From: Impatiens glandulifera
Lineage: Eukaryota > Streptophyta > Magnoliopsida > Ericales > Balsaminaceae
Direction: 5' to 3'
Length of the DNA: 64,000 nucleotides
Assembly: GCF_907164915.1 (NCBI RefSeq)
Contig: NC_061862.1
Span: 87,468,846-87,532,845 of the forward strand
A program made the translations under genes and the position numbers. Positions 35,045-46,626 of the stretch are shown piece by piece. Below the pieces are notes generated by a model. The model was not told where the DNA came from. It made no database searches and saw only the letters and a list, made by a program, of their open reading frames with translations. Position 1 is the stretch's first letter; every line of letters starts with the position of its first letter.

Positions 35045-36350
35045 AATGATGCATAACTTTTAAAGTGTCTGAATTGCCGGGTCGAGAGTTGTGGTTAATT
35101 TAGATATATATGTGAGATTAAATGGATACTTGGGTCGGATTGTGGGTTGACCCGCCCATAAACTTAAAACGCTTAAAAATAAAAATAAAAATATTATATG
35201 TATGTTTCGAACTTGCAACATAACAAAACAAGTACAACCCTTTAACCAACTAGGCTAACAACACTTTATATTTTAAATTCAATACCAAATTTGATAAACA
35301 CAGGACATTTTAATAATATAAGTTCAATTTTTAACTAACTAATCTATATATTTAATGATGCTTAATTTTTAAAGTGTCTGGATTGCCAGGTCGAGAGTTG
35401 TGGTTAATTTGGATATATATGTGAGAGTAAATGGATACTTGAGTCGAATTGTGGGTTGACCCACCCATAAACTTAAGCGGTTAAAAATAAAATTAAAAAT
35501 GATATATGTATATTTCGAATTTGCAACATATAACAAAACAAGTACAACCCTTTAACTAACTAAGCTAACAACACTTTACAGTAAAACCTCAATAAATTAA
35601 TACCCTTGGGACCGAGAAAGTTTATTAACTAATCGAAATATTAATTAATCGATAAATTAATAATTTATTAATTAATCGATAAATTAATAATTTATTAATT
35701 TATCGAGATATTCATGAATTTTAGTAAATTAAATAAATTCCTGAATGTAATTAAATCTAGATGCATGAATTTTAAACACGGGACATTTTAATAATATAAG
35801 TTCAACTTTTTAACTAACTAATTTATATACATATAATGATGCTTAATTTTTAAAGTGTTCGGATTACAGGGTCGAGAGCTGTGATTAATTTGAATATATA
35901 TGTGAGAGTAAATGGATACTTGGGTCGGATTGTGGGTTGACCCGCCCATAAACTTAAAACGGTTAAAAATAAAATTCAAAATGCTTTATGTATGTTTCGA
36001 ATTTGCAACATATAATAAAACAAGTGCAATTCGTTAACCAACTAGGCTAACAACACTTTATATTTTAAATTCAACACCAATGATGAACACGGGACATTTT
36101 AATAATATAAGTTCAATTCCTTAACTAACTAATATATATAATGATGCTTAATTTTTAAAGTGTCCGGATTGTTGGGTCGAGAGCTGTGGTTAATTTGGAT
36201 ATATATGTGAGAGTAAATTGATACTTTGGTCGGATTGTGGTTGACCCGCCCATAAACTTAAAATGGTTAAAAATAAAATTAAAAATGTTATATGTATGTT
36301 TCGAATTTGCAACATAACAAAAGAAGTACAACCCTTTAACCAAGTGTGAT
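35045..36350. repeat. Tandem array of four ~300-bp units
   Basis: Units open with TAATGATGCTTAATTTTTAA or close variants at 35045, 35353, 35837 and 36139. Each contains GTCGGATTGTGGGTTGACCC, GCCCATAAACTTAA and TTTCGAA...TTGCAACATA. Spacings are about 308, 484 and 302 bp; the long one is explained by an insertion of about 182 bp at 35579-35762. Related copies recur at 43905-44320, and the lead-in 34890-35045 recurs at 43740-43905. No protein is encoded. Confidence 0.85.
35579..35762. mobile_element. ~182-bp insertion starting CAGTAAAACCTCAATAAATT
   Basis: It interrupts the second unit of the tandem array. It begins ACAGTAAAACCTCAATAAAT and contains repeated TAATTAATCGATAAATTAAT motifs (35640-35705), an internally self-complementary pattern. 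The size and placement suggest a MITE or a DNA-transposon end fragment. Clear inverted termini were not found and some array sequence is missing at the site. Confidence 0.5.
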
Positions 36351-36853
36351 TGGGATGTGGTTTTCCAATGGATAATGGGCTGGTATAAATTAAAAGTGGT
36401 TAAAAAAATATGAATCAAATATTTGATTGACAAAGTGAAAGTGTAAGGTCACAAGATTAGAGGTTCATTCGGAAAAAATATGTGATGAAATATGTGAAAA
36501 GATAAGTTGTTTTTATCGAAGTGAATAAAATGATTAGAGTGTTTTATTTTTTATTTTAATATCATATTCGTGATTTATTAAAAATTTTAAATATTGAATA
36601 CATAATATTATAGTTTTTTATTAATTTATTTTGTTTGTATTTATCCATAATGTTCCTGAAGAAGTTGGAATATGAGTAGTTATTTACTTAGATGAGGATC
36701 AAAATTATGAATGTGTTTAGGTTCGGATTATTAAATTTTAATCATTTTTTGTGTAACTTTTTTTTTGTCATCCGATGTAGATGGGTGAAAGAATATTTAG
36801 ACTAAAATAATAAAAATAAAATTTCCCTATCTTTATTTTCGGAATCAATTTTT
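36351..36853. other. AT-rich spacer
   Basis: No coding or element signal beyond the left target-site copy of the LINE at 36854-36860. Confidence 0.45.
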
Positions 36854-37074
36854 AATAACCTTTTTTTTTGGAAAACGGTTAAAATCATTTCATTAAAATC
36901 CCAAAAATGGGAGGGTCAAAGATCAAAGCTAGAGAAACTTTAGCTATAATTAGAGGATGACAATCAAACGACCCTAAAGAAAATGATTAGTAGCAATCAA
37001 ACTTACAAACAAAGATTATACACTTTATCAAATCCTAATTATCTCAATCATGATTTTTATTTCCATATCAACCT

Positions 37075-38884
37075 GTTGTATCAACAGATTGTCTTCCTTT
37101 TCCCCTTGTCCTTCCTCTTCTCTTTCCTCTTGCAATAAAAGGAGGATAAACTAAAGAGGTTGATGAATACTGCATATTCTCATTTTGATTTCTTTCTTTA
37201 TATGAACCCGTTCTGATTTGATAGAAAGAACTATTTTTCAGGATTTTCGGGCTCTTCGTCTTGTTGTTCTGAACTTTAATTTCTAGATCAGTCTCAAGAT
37301 TCGTGTCTTTGTTTCCCTCAGCTTCATCTATGGTATCCTCTGCAACAGCCTTGGTAACATCTACTTTAGTTTGATTATTCTGATTATCATCCTCTCTAGT
37401 TTCCTGTATTACAGCTTAACTTGTTTGAGAATTAACTTCCTTCATCTTCTTCATTCTCTGTTTCATTGCTATCTTTATTCTCTTTTTCAACAGAAACCCC
37501 CTTAATATATTTTATTCAATTTCATTGCTTTCTTCATTTTCAAAGTCCTCAATGGTTTCTACTTCTTTCTCTTCCTCCATATTTTGCTCTTTGCTTTTAT
37601 ACTCCCCTGTTTCTTTTTCCTGATTTTTTGCTTCTTGGCCTTTCAGTATCTTCTGCTCATCTTACATAGATTGAGCACATTTCGTACTGGAATGTTGAAA
37701 AGTATTGCAGAATGCACACCTGTCCGGTCTCCACTCATAAGTGATTCTCATGACATTAGATTTTCCTTTCCTGTCGACCACTGTCATATTATTCGGCAAT
37801 GTGCTACGAGGATTCACCTTTATGCTAATTCTAGCAAATGATAGATGCTCTTCTCCTTCTGTTATTGGGTTCATGTATAATGGTTTTCTCAATAACCCTA
37901 CAAAATGACTAATGGCTTCTGCTTTGTACATGTGTGCTGAGATATTCCAAAGCTTGAACCATATTTGTGTTGTCTCCTTAGGTTTACTTAATAGGTTTAA
38001 ATCTTCAGACCATCTCTCCAACTTCATGCAGTTGGATCCAATATATGTATGTCCATGTCCCAGAATTTCATTCAAATTCGACTCATTCTTGAATTGAATA
38101 AAATAGAGATCATGAATATTTACAGAGATCTTCTCCAGCCCATTTTCCTTCCACTGTTTCATTAAAGCTTCTTTAGTGATTGGGAATGATACTCTGTTTT
38201 TTCCAATATAATTCTCTACCACCACATTTTCTCATTCTTTTATGCACTTTTCTTCTACTTCATTAGAAGTTTAAATTCAAAATGAGAATTAAGTACCTCC
38301 ACTTTTGTTGTAACATCCCGCAAGAAGATTTTCCCTTTGTAGGCATGGTCTTCATCTTTCTTTCCTGCATTTTTATTCCATACCTCATTTACTTTCCAGG
38401 TAGAATTGCTCCTTATAGTATAGGTCTTCGATTTAGGGGCCTTCATCATCTCCCTCATTATAGACACTGACCCGTTTACTATCTCTTCATATTCTTCCTT
38501 GTTCAGCAAATTCTAGTCCCGAAGATAATGAATATTGAGTTGAATTGTTATATGCTGAATTTTCTCCTTATTAAGAACAATCTCTCCTGTTTTAGAATGC
38601 ATCAGAAGCTTGGTGATCTGGTTTTTGAGGCCAAACAGATTGGCTCTCTCATTGTAGCCAACCTTCCAGACTTCTTCCTTCTTTCCTTGCTTTCCTGCAT
38701 TATTTTCTTCAAACCCCTTCTTCCATTACTTTCCTGCATTATTGTCTTCATAATTTTTCACAACATTTGATTTTCCTTTGCTTTTATCATGTTTTTCTTG
38801 AATGACTTCTTCAGCAATCTCCTTGAGACCTTCCACAACAAACTATTTGACTTCTTTTGCTTTATTACTTTTCTTTTTCCCCAT
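37075..38884 (-). pseudogene. LINE ORF1 (DUF4283-like with zinc knuckle), disrupted
   Basis: ORF1 opens at the ATG at 38884 (MGKKKSNKAKEVK, then a stop at 38843). It runs through LLNKEEYEEIVNGSVSIMRE (38510-38450) and FLRDVTTKVEVLNSHFE. The main block at 38225-37662 reads VSFPITKEALMKQWKENGLE, IQFKNESNLNEILGHGHTYI, IWFKLWNISAHMY and CAFCNTFQHSSTKC, a C-x2-C-x4-H-x4-C knuckle. An acidic, Glu-rich tail and a basic Arg/Gly stretch (RGKRRG) end it near 37075. The pattern of DUF4283 plus knuckle is that of plant L1 ORF1, an RNA-binding Gag-like protein. Stops and frameshifts occur at several places. Confidence 0.8.
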
Positions 38885-39136
38885 AGTTGAATAGCAGAAC
38901 AAAATAATAAAACAGAGTAAATGCATAAATAGGTAATTTAGAAACCCTAACGATTTAGTGACAAAATCGTTTCGAAAGGCAATCTTCCAAGAACACCAAA
39001 GATTAGAGAACACATCGGCGCTCGCAATCAGGAAATAAGCATCCAGAAAAGCTACCAACAAAATTCTGGGAGATTTAGGGTATCGACACTTACTTCGCGA
39101 ATCGTGTCGTTCGTTTTGATCGTGTCGTTCGTACCG

Positions 39137-39241
39137 ATCGTATCGTCGATTGTGTTGTGTCAACCGTGCTGATTGTGTCGTCGATTGTGTGGTGTCAACC
39201 GTGCTGATCGTTCCGTTGATTGTGTGGTGTCAACCGTACTG
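39137..39241 (-). repeat. Three 35-bp tandem monomers in the LINE 5' UTR
   Basis: Units at 39137-39171, 39172-39206 and 39207-39241, each with CGATTGTGTGGTGTCAACCG or a one- or two-base variant. Shorter related pieces precede them at about 39100-39136. They sit between the 5' end of the LINE and ORF1, where internal promoter sequences of L1 elements lie. Confidence 0.85.
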
Positions 39242-39302
39242 ATCGTGTTTCAATCGACGAATGATGTTTCTTACTTTTTCGGTGATTTACACCTCAATAA
39301 CC

Positions 39303-40380
39303 TTTTTATTCAAACTAACTTAGTTACTATTCAAATTCAATTTTTTTTCAATTAATAAATTTATTGACATTTAAACTCATTATATATATTTAAATTATTA
39401 TTTTTATAAATTTAATATATTTAAATTAATATTTGTATAAATTAAATTATTTATATTTTGATATATATTTTAAATTATTATTTTTATAAATTTGATTATT
39501 TGTATTTTGATATATATTTTTTAAATTAATATTTTATAAAAATTTGTTGTAAAGAAACAATAAAATGAAAAATTAACTAGAATACTCCTATTAAATTTGT
39601 TGTGAATAAATAACTCAATAAAAAAGTTAAATTAGACTACTTGTAATAAAAAAAGTGTATTTACTAAATATTTATGTGAAATAATAATTTAAATATATTG
39701 TTATAGCAATAGAGAATATATTTTTTGAAAGATTAGTGTAAGTGGTTGATGAATTGATTGATTTTCTTATTAAAAATTTTTATAAATTAATAGTTGAAAT
39801 ATATATATATATATATAAATAATCAAATTTATAGAAATAATAATTTAAAATATATATCAAAATATAAATAATTTAATTTTAAAAAATAATAATTTAAATA
39901 TATCAAATTTATAAAAAATAATAATTTAAATATATCACATTTATAAAAATAATAATTTAAATTTAAAAATTAAATATAAAAAAATTAAATTTAAATGATA
40001 ATCTAAATTAGTTTGAAAATTAATAACAAAAATATGTTAATTTGAAAAGTTAAATGAAAATAAAGTTATATTAGGAATTTGTTCCTATTATGAATTACAT
40101 ACCCACTCAAGTTCTAACAATAATAATAAAGATGAAACATTTTGCTATATACTTTAGTTTCCGATAATAATTCATCAAATAATTGTTCCAATTGCTTCGG
40201 AGTGAACAAATGTCATTGTCCACGTTCTCTATAACTGAATGGTATGTATTTGTTTTTTATTCTAAATATAAATTTTATCTACAGCTAATAAATTGATTTA
40301 AAAATTGATAAGTCAAGACTCAAGAGTAAGTTTATTTAATATAAACTCCTCAAGTGTAAGCTCAACTAGCATCTAAACCG
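39303..40380. other. AT-rich intergenic DNA
   Basis: Low-complexity AT sequence with internal ATTTAAAT and TATATTT-rich similarity between 39390-39540 and 39820-39960. No gene seen. Confidence 0.45.
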
Positions 40381-42160
40381 TAAATATAAATATAAATATA
40401 AATATAAATATAAATATAAATATAAATATAAATATAAATATAAATATAAATATAAATATAAATATAAATATAAATATAAATATAAATATAAATATAAATA
40501 TAAATATAAATATAAATATAAATATAAATATAAATATAAATATAAATATAAATATAAATATAAATATAAATATAAATATAAATATAAATATAAATATAAA
40601 TATAAATATAAATATAAATATAAATATAAATATAAATATAAATATAAATATAAATATAAATATAAATATATATATAAATATAAATATAAATATAAATATA
40701 AATATAAATATAAATATAAATATAAATATAAATATAAATATATATATATATATTATGTATATAGGTTTCTCAAAATAAATAATACAAAATCTATATTAAA
40801 TAAGTTCTCATTAGTTTTAAATAAGTGATAAGTTATTGAATTTTGCAAAAATAAATAATAAAATTGTAAAATTATAAGAATTTAATTTATTTAATTTATT
40901 AACTTAAAGTCCAATCATAAATGCAATTGGGCCAGGACTGTGTTGTATTGGTGACTTTCTTCAATTTAATCATTAAATAATGAAAATTGATAAGTCTGAT
41001 ATTAATAATTTCTGAGGACAATGACTTAGACTTTTGGATCATCTATAAGTGGTCTCCAGGATCTACTATTTCATCGTATGTATTATATGTTGTGCCCACC
41101 TTCAATCTAATTCAAAATATAACATTTTTATTTTTTTATTTTTTTAAGTTGAGAAAGACATAGGGTTAATGATGAGAGGGTTGAGGTGCTAGAACATATG
41201 ATCCTTATGAAGAGGTCTTTCGAGCCTGCCACAAGAAATAGCCTAAGCTAGTTTAGTTTCATCGTCTTTCAGTGTTTATGCTGTGAAATAGTATATTCGG
41301 AGCCTTACAAGTATCTCCTTATATTGGGTTGAATCTAGTATGAAATAAATTTTAAAAAAATAATAATAATAAAATATATATATATATATTATTATTATAT
41401 TTAACCATAGAAGAACACTAAACCATAAAACATTAACTCAAGATGGTTGACGATTGAGACGGAATTTTCATATCTTCCCAAAATTCTAATAACTTTTCAT
41501 TTAATGTTTGCTCAAGAAAATATTTTTAAATTATATTAACATTTTTTTTACCGTTAACTAAAATTTTATCTTTCTTCACCAACTCTAGACAAATATTCAT
41601 TTATTATTTGTATTTAGGATATGTCTTTTATATTGTAAATTAACTTTCTAGTAACATAAGTATTTTTTATAAAATATTGAAGTTTGTATTAATATATTTA
41701 TAGTAGATACAAATTTCAATCCTATATAGTATAAACATGTATATACAATTGATATTTAATCATTACAAAAGGAGTTTTCCATTATTTCCTCCAATTGAAC
41801 AAGACCATTATTTGGATTGAATCTACTTAAGAATATTTCTCAATTTAAACTCATTTTGATTTTGAAATATTAAAATTACCAATTTAGGCTTATTTCATCA
41901 CTAACTTAAAAAAAACATTAATTTTACACAGAATTTCTTCTCACCAACTCTTGTCATTTGTTTACACATGGTCAAAAAGTTGAATATGAAACTATTTATA
42001 AATTTAATTTTGACAAATTTTTAATTAAATATTTAATTTCAATTTAATAAAATATATACCAAAATGAAGGGTTTTTTAGAAAAATTATATATATTAAATG
42101 AAGAATAATAAAGAAAAGACCAATAGGAATGGTGCGAGTAGAAAGGAAACCAAAGCAAGA
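40320..42160. repeat. Copy 1 of a ~1.4-kb duplicated intergenic segment
   Basis: Aligns by eye with 44420-45860, with many small differences: AACTCAAGTGTAAGCTC at the start, AGGTTTCTCAAAATAAATAA, CAAAAATAAATAATAAAATT, TTTGCTCAAGAAAATAT and GATGGTTGACGATT-like stretches, then CAACTCTTGTCATTTGTTTA and a shared end at AAACCAAAGCA. Copy 1 also holds the hexanucleotide array. No ORF is conserved between copies. Confidence 0.85.
40381..40740. repeat. (AAATAT)n hexanucleotide array, ~360 bp
   Basis: About 60 head-to-tail hexamers with a single visible interruption near 40668-40676 (TATATATAA) and a TA-rich end to 40753. The second copy of the surrounding duplication (44420-45860) lacks it, so expansion followed the duplication. 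Confidence 0.95.
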
Positions 42161-42687
42161 GTTCAATTTCAAAGATTTTGTATAGGGTTCGATTCCCATT
42201 AAAAAACGAATACCAGTTTAACGGGTTAACTTTATAAATAAAATAAAAAATAAAATATAGGATCAATATTTTAAGTTTTTAAATTAAAAATTATATATCA
42301 GTTCAAAATTTTAATTTACTAAAATTAAAAAAAAAATTGATTTTATATTTTAAAATTAGAAAAATAAATTATATGTTAAACAAATTTTATCATGTTGTAA
42401 ATGAATTAAAATATTTTGTTTGAAAGAATATAAAAAAATATTAAAATTATAATTCCGAACTAAAAATACTGAATTTGAGAATTATAAAATCACGTTGTTT
42501 TAAATTTCATTGGAATTCAAATTTTAATTCTTAATTTTTAATTTTAAATGGTGTGTCAAACCTAATAATTGGAATTTGACCCATTCTAATTCCAATTTGA
42601 GTATTGTGTTTTTATTTATTTTTTTTTGTATAATTTGATATATCTAACAAATGAAATATAAAATATGACACATACAAAGTTAAAATA

Positions 42688-43640
42688 GACGATACTTACA
42701 TCTTCTTCGTATTCTTTGTCGTCATCGTCACCGTCTCCATTACCTTCTATATCCTCTTTTTCGTCGTCAAAATCTATGGTCTGAACAGTAGGGGATTTGG
42801 TGGTTGAAGTAGTCTGGTGACCGTCTTCCTCCTCTCATTCATCAACGTCTTCGTCAAGAAAAAATAATAAATTTGACAAGGAGACCCCTAGACTCTTTTC
42901 ACTTTTTTTAGTTAGAGACTCTTTATATCATTTCATTTAATTTTATAACACGTATGTTTGATTTGTGGGTTAAACGATTCGTTAACCCATTCGTTAGACG
43001 ATACTCACATCTTCTTTGTCGTCGTCATCATCATCTTCATAGTCCTCTTTTTGTCATCAATATTTATGATGTCAATAAAATGGGCTTCTGCGTAGAGATG
43101 ACAATTATAAATCGCTTCACAATTTTCGACCTGAATTGCCCAGTTAAGGGCGGTTTTTTCCCGGTTTGACCGTTAGTTGACCGGGAATGAGGCGGTAATG
43201 GTATTTGTGTTTCCCGATTCGATTTCGCTCTGATCTCACCCCAATTCTGCTCTGAACACTATAAACACAATTAAATATATAACATCACTAATATATTTAT
43301 TTATTTTTATTTTAAATATGATATAACGATACGGAGATTCTCGAAACTGAACGGAGTGGGGATGATATTAAAAAAAATTCCAAAATATAATAAAGCGGGA
43401 ATGGTAAACGCATTCTCCGTTCCGTTTCGATCCTCCCCATTGACATCTCTACTTTTGTGGTTAGAACAATATGATTGTAGTCTTCCTGAGTGTATTTGTC
43501 CTCGTCAAAAGAGAATGAAAGGATAATAAACTTGATAAAGAGACGCCTCAATTCTTCTCATTTATTTTTTTCTTAGTTAAAGACTTATAATTTTTTTACC
43601 CATTTGTTTGATTCGCGGGTTAACCTATTTGTTTTGTCTC
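42688..43640 (-). repeat. Tandem duplicate of an acidic exon-like sequence, second copy split by an insertion
   Basis: Copy A (42688-42999) and copy B (43000-43080 plus 43453-43640) share GACGATACT(T/C)ACATCTTCTT, the CGTCGTCAT-rich stretch and GGGTTAA-rich ends. On the minus strand copy A reads TIDFDDEKEDIEGNGDGDDD and DKEYEEDV followed by a GTAAGT donor, like the end of an acidic exon. An in-frame stop and the absence of flanking exons mark it as a relic. Copy B is interrupted by the element at 43090-43452. Confidence 0.65.
43090..43452. mobile_element. MITE-like insertion, ~360 bp
   Basis: The ends are inverted: GTAGAGATGACAAT on the left and ATTGACATCTCTAC on the right, 13 of 14 matching. 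The interior has CGGTTTGACCG, ACCCCAATTCTGCTCTGA and GGAGTGGGGATGATA-type sequence but no ORF of note. Flanks TTCTGC and TTTTGT may be a decayed target duplication. It lies inside copy B of the tandem repeat, which fixes its order of arrival. Confidence 0.65.
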
Positions 43641-43695
43641 ATAAAATAGGTCGGATACTCTAATGCGAGTACTTGATAATCTAAACTTAAGCGTT

Positions 43696-43726
<31 letters not shown>

Positions 43727-43739
43727 ATATTGTGTAAGC

Positions 43740-44320
43740 ATATATTTATCATTTGAACTTCTTTTAAATCATCTTATAATCTAAATTTTAAAATAACTAT
43801 TTTACAGTAATTATTATATTGCATATTGACATATAATCACATCTATTGATTTTTATTACATATTAGTATGTATATCTTTTTTAAATTCAATATATATATA
43901 TATATATATATAATGATATTTAATTTTTAAAATTTTTGAATTGTCGGATTAAGAGCTGTGGTTAATTTGAATATATATGTGAGAGTAAATGGATACTTGG
44001 GTCAGATTGTGGGTTGACCCGCCCATAAACTTAAAACGGTTTTAAAAAATTAAAAATGCTATATATATATATTTCGAACTCGTACCCTAACAAAAACAAG
44101 TACAACTTTTTAATCAACTAGACTAATAAGAATATATATTTTAAATTCAACACCAATTTTGATGAACGCGGACGTTTTAACAATATAAGTTCAATTTTTT
44201 AACTAACTAATATATATATATATATATATATATAATGATGCTTAATTTTCAAAGTGTCCAGAATGTCGGGTAGAGAAATTTGGTTAATTTAGATATATAT
44301 GAGAGTAAATTAAAAATATT
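43740..44320. repeat. Distant copies of the 34890-35280 repeat
   Basis: ATCATTTGAACTTCTTTTAA and the following 150 bp match 34885-35040. The ~300-bp unit then follows with GTCAGATTGTGGGTTGACCC and GCCCATAAACTTAAAACGG (about 44002-44040). A second partial unit starts near 44234. TA tracts occur at 43699-43731, 43891-43912 and 44211-44234. Confidence 0.8.
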
Positions 44321-44419
44321 ATCATATTTTAACAGTAATTTTTTTTATCGGTTTTATATTTTTTTATACAAACATACGGGGTACATGTTACTTATGATAA
44401 TATTACTATTTAAATTTTA

Positions 44420-45043
44420 TTTAATATAAACAACTCAAGTGTAAGCTCGACTAGTTAGCAATTAATCTAAATAGATATTTTATATATAGAGAGAGAGAGG
44501 TTTCTCAAAATAAATAATACAAAATCAATATTAAATAAGTTCTCATTAGTATTAAATAAGTGCTAAGTTATTGAATTTTGCAAAAATAAATAATAAAATT
44601 ATAAAATTATAAAAATTTAATTTATTAATTTAAAGTCCAATCAAAAAATTATTCATGCAATTGGGCCATAGGACTTTTACATTTTAGTCATTAAATATAG
44701 AAAATTGATAGGTCTAGGTCTGATATTAATGATTTCTAAGGACAATGTCCACCCTCATTTAAATTCAAAATATAACATTTTTAATTTTTTTTTAAGTTAA
44801 GAATGAGAGGGGTGAGGTGATACAACATATCAAAGCCTTATAAGCGAGTCTTGTCACATGTATCTATTGTCTCAATGCCTATCCCTTCAAAACTCTTAAA
44901 AAAAATCAATCTTCAAGAAAAAAAATTCTTTCTCTAAGTGTTTTAAAGAAGAAGACATGCATTGAACCTTCTGTGGGACAGTAGATCCGACCCTCTCACA
45001 TTAGGTTGAATCTAGTATGAAATAAAATTTAAAAAATAATAAT

Positions 45044-45085
<42 letters not shown>

Positions 45086-45860
45086 ACCATAGAAGAACTC
45101 TGAACCATAAAACATTAACTCAAAATGGTTGACGATTAAGACAGAATTTTCATATCTTCCCAAAATTCTAATAACCTTTTCATTTAATGTTTGCTCAAGA
45201 AAATATCTTTTTAATTATATTAACATTTTTTTTACCGTTAACTAAAACTTTATTTTTCTTCACCAACTCTCGACAAATATTCATTTATTATTTGTATTTA
45301 GGATATGTCTTTTATATTGTAAATTAACTTTCTAGTAACATAAATATTTTATAAAATATTGAAGTTTGTATTAATATATTTATAGTAGATACAAATTTCA
45401 ATCCTATATAGTATAAACATGTATATACAATTGATATTTAATTCATTACAAAAGGAGTTTGCCATTATAATTCCTCCAATGGAACAAAACCATTATTTGG
45501 ATTGAATTATTTATGAATGTTTCTCAATTTAAACTCATTGATTTTGAAATATTAAAATTACCAATTTAGGTTTACTTCATCGCTAACTAAAAAAACATTA
45601 ATTTTACACGGAATTTCTTCTCACCAACTCTTGTCATTTGTTTACACATGGTCAAAAATCATTTGTTTAGACATGTTCAAAAAGTTGAATATGAAATTAT
45701 TTTTAAATTTATTTTTAACAAATTTTTAATTAAATATTTAATTTAAATATAATAAAATATCCCCAAAATGAAGGATTTTTTTAAAATTAAATATATTAAA
45801 TTAAGAATAATAATGAAAAGACAATGGTGGAAGTAGAAAGGGGGAACCAAAGCATGTAAG
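44420..45860. repeat. Copy 2 of the duplicated segment, directly upstream of the bZIP gene
   Basis: Partner of 40320-42160. It ends at AACCAAAGCATG, about 770 bp above the bZIP ATG and close to the probable transcription start. A (TA)n tract lies at 45048-45082. It lacks about 60 bp present in copy 1 (41038-41100). Confidence 0.85.
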
Positions 45861-46626
45861 AAGAGACTCTGTCTTGTGTGTAAACAAAACAAACCCCATT
45901 TGTTTATTAATAATTCTTTGAAAAGGGGGGCTTCTTGTAAACTTGGAACTCGTGAATTTGGTTTTCATTTTGAGACTGGAATTCCTCCTGTTGTCTCTCT
46001 CTCTCTCTTTCTCTCAATATTTTAAGCTTCCAGATCGGATCCTGTGGCAACCTAAGTAAAGTTCCATTTTTGTTTTACTACTAAATTACTTCTGCCATTA
46101 ATTCCTCACTCAGGGTCCTTTTGCCCCTTTTCTTATGTAATCTTTTTTCATTCTCTTCTTTTATTTCCCGTCAAGGCATCGTCTTTGTGTTTCTTCATCA
46201 GAATAGAATGTGGGTCTGTTTGCCTTACTTGTATATACGAATTGTTCAGATAGATAGATTAGATTAGATAGATAGATAAGACAGATAAAAGGGTGTTACA
46301 GGTTTTCGCCCGCTATTGGTTTCTGGGTTTTGTTTGTTTTCACATGCCTTCTTCTTCTTCTTCTGCATGCAAAAGCTGACTGATTTATCAGGGCTTCTCT
46401 TTTATTCCGGTGAGTCTCAACGATTTACAATTGGATTGATCGAAATACATAAGTTTCGTACTAGTTAGTAATTAGAGTGTCCGACCGAAGCTCTTCAACT
46501 GTTTCTTATTTATGTGTGTATTTAATGGAATTGTAAAATCCTTTACTTGCTGTTTCCGATTGAAGGTTAAGAAAGAAACCCTTTTTTCAGATTGATTCGA
46601 TATTGAAAAATTAGGTTGTGTTTTGC
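45861..46626 (+). promoter_or_regulatory. Probable transcription start region and 5' UTR of the bZIP gene
   Basis: A CT-rich stretch (45989-46014), GATA-type tetranucleotide repeats (46250-46280) and a CTT run near 46350-46363 suggest a plant 5' UTR. A 5'-UTR intron is plausible from a GTGAGT donor at 46410 to a TTTTTTCAG acceptor ending at 46590, leaving 36 leader bases before the ATG. The exact start site and TATA box were not resolved. Confidence 0.5.

Larger units (their letters stand above)
36861..39295 (-). mobile_element. L1-type LINE, ORF1 only, with target-site duplication
   Basis: A non-LTR retrotransposon in minus orientation, about 2.4 kb. Its 3' end is a run of nine A residues (plus-strand T run at 36861-36869). 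AATAACC followed by T residues flanks both sides (36854-36860 and 39296-39302), giving a target-site duplication of 7 bp or up to about 12 bp including the T run. The body has a 5' UTR with tandem monomers, an ORF1 remnant with a CCHC knuckle, and a short 3' UTR. No endonuclease or RT of ORF2 is present, so it is an internally deleted or naturally ORF1-only element. Confidence 0.82.
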
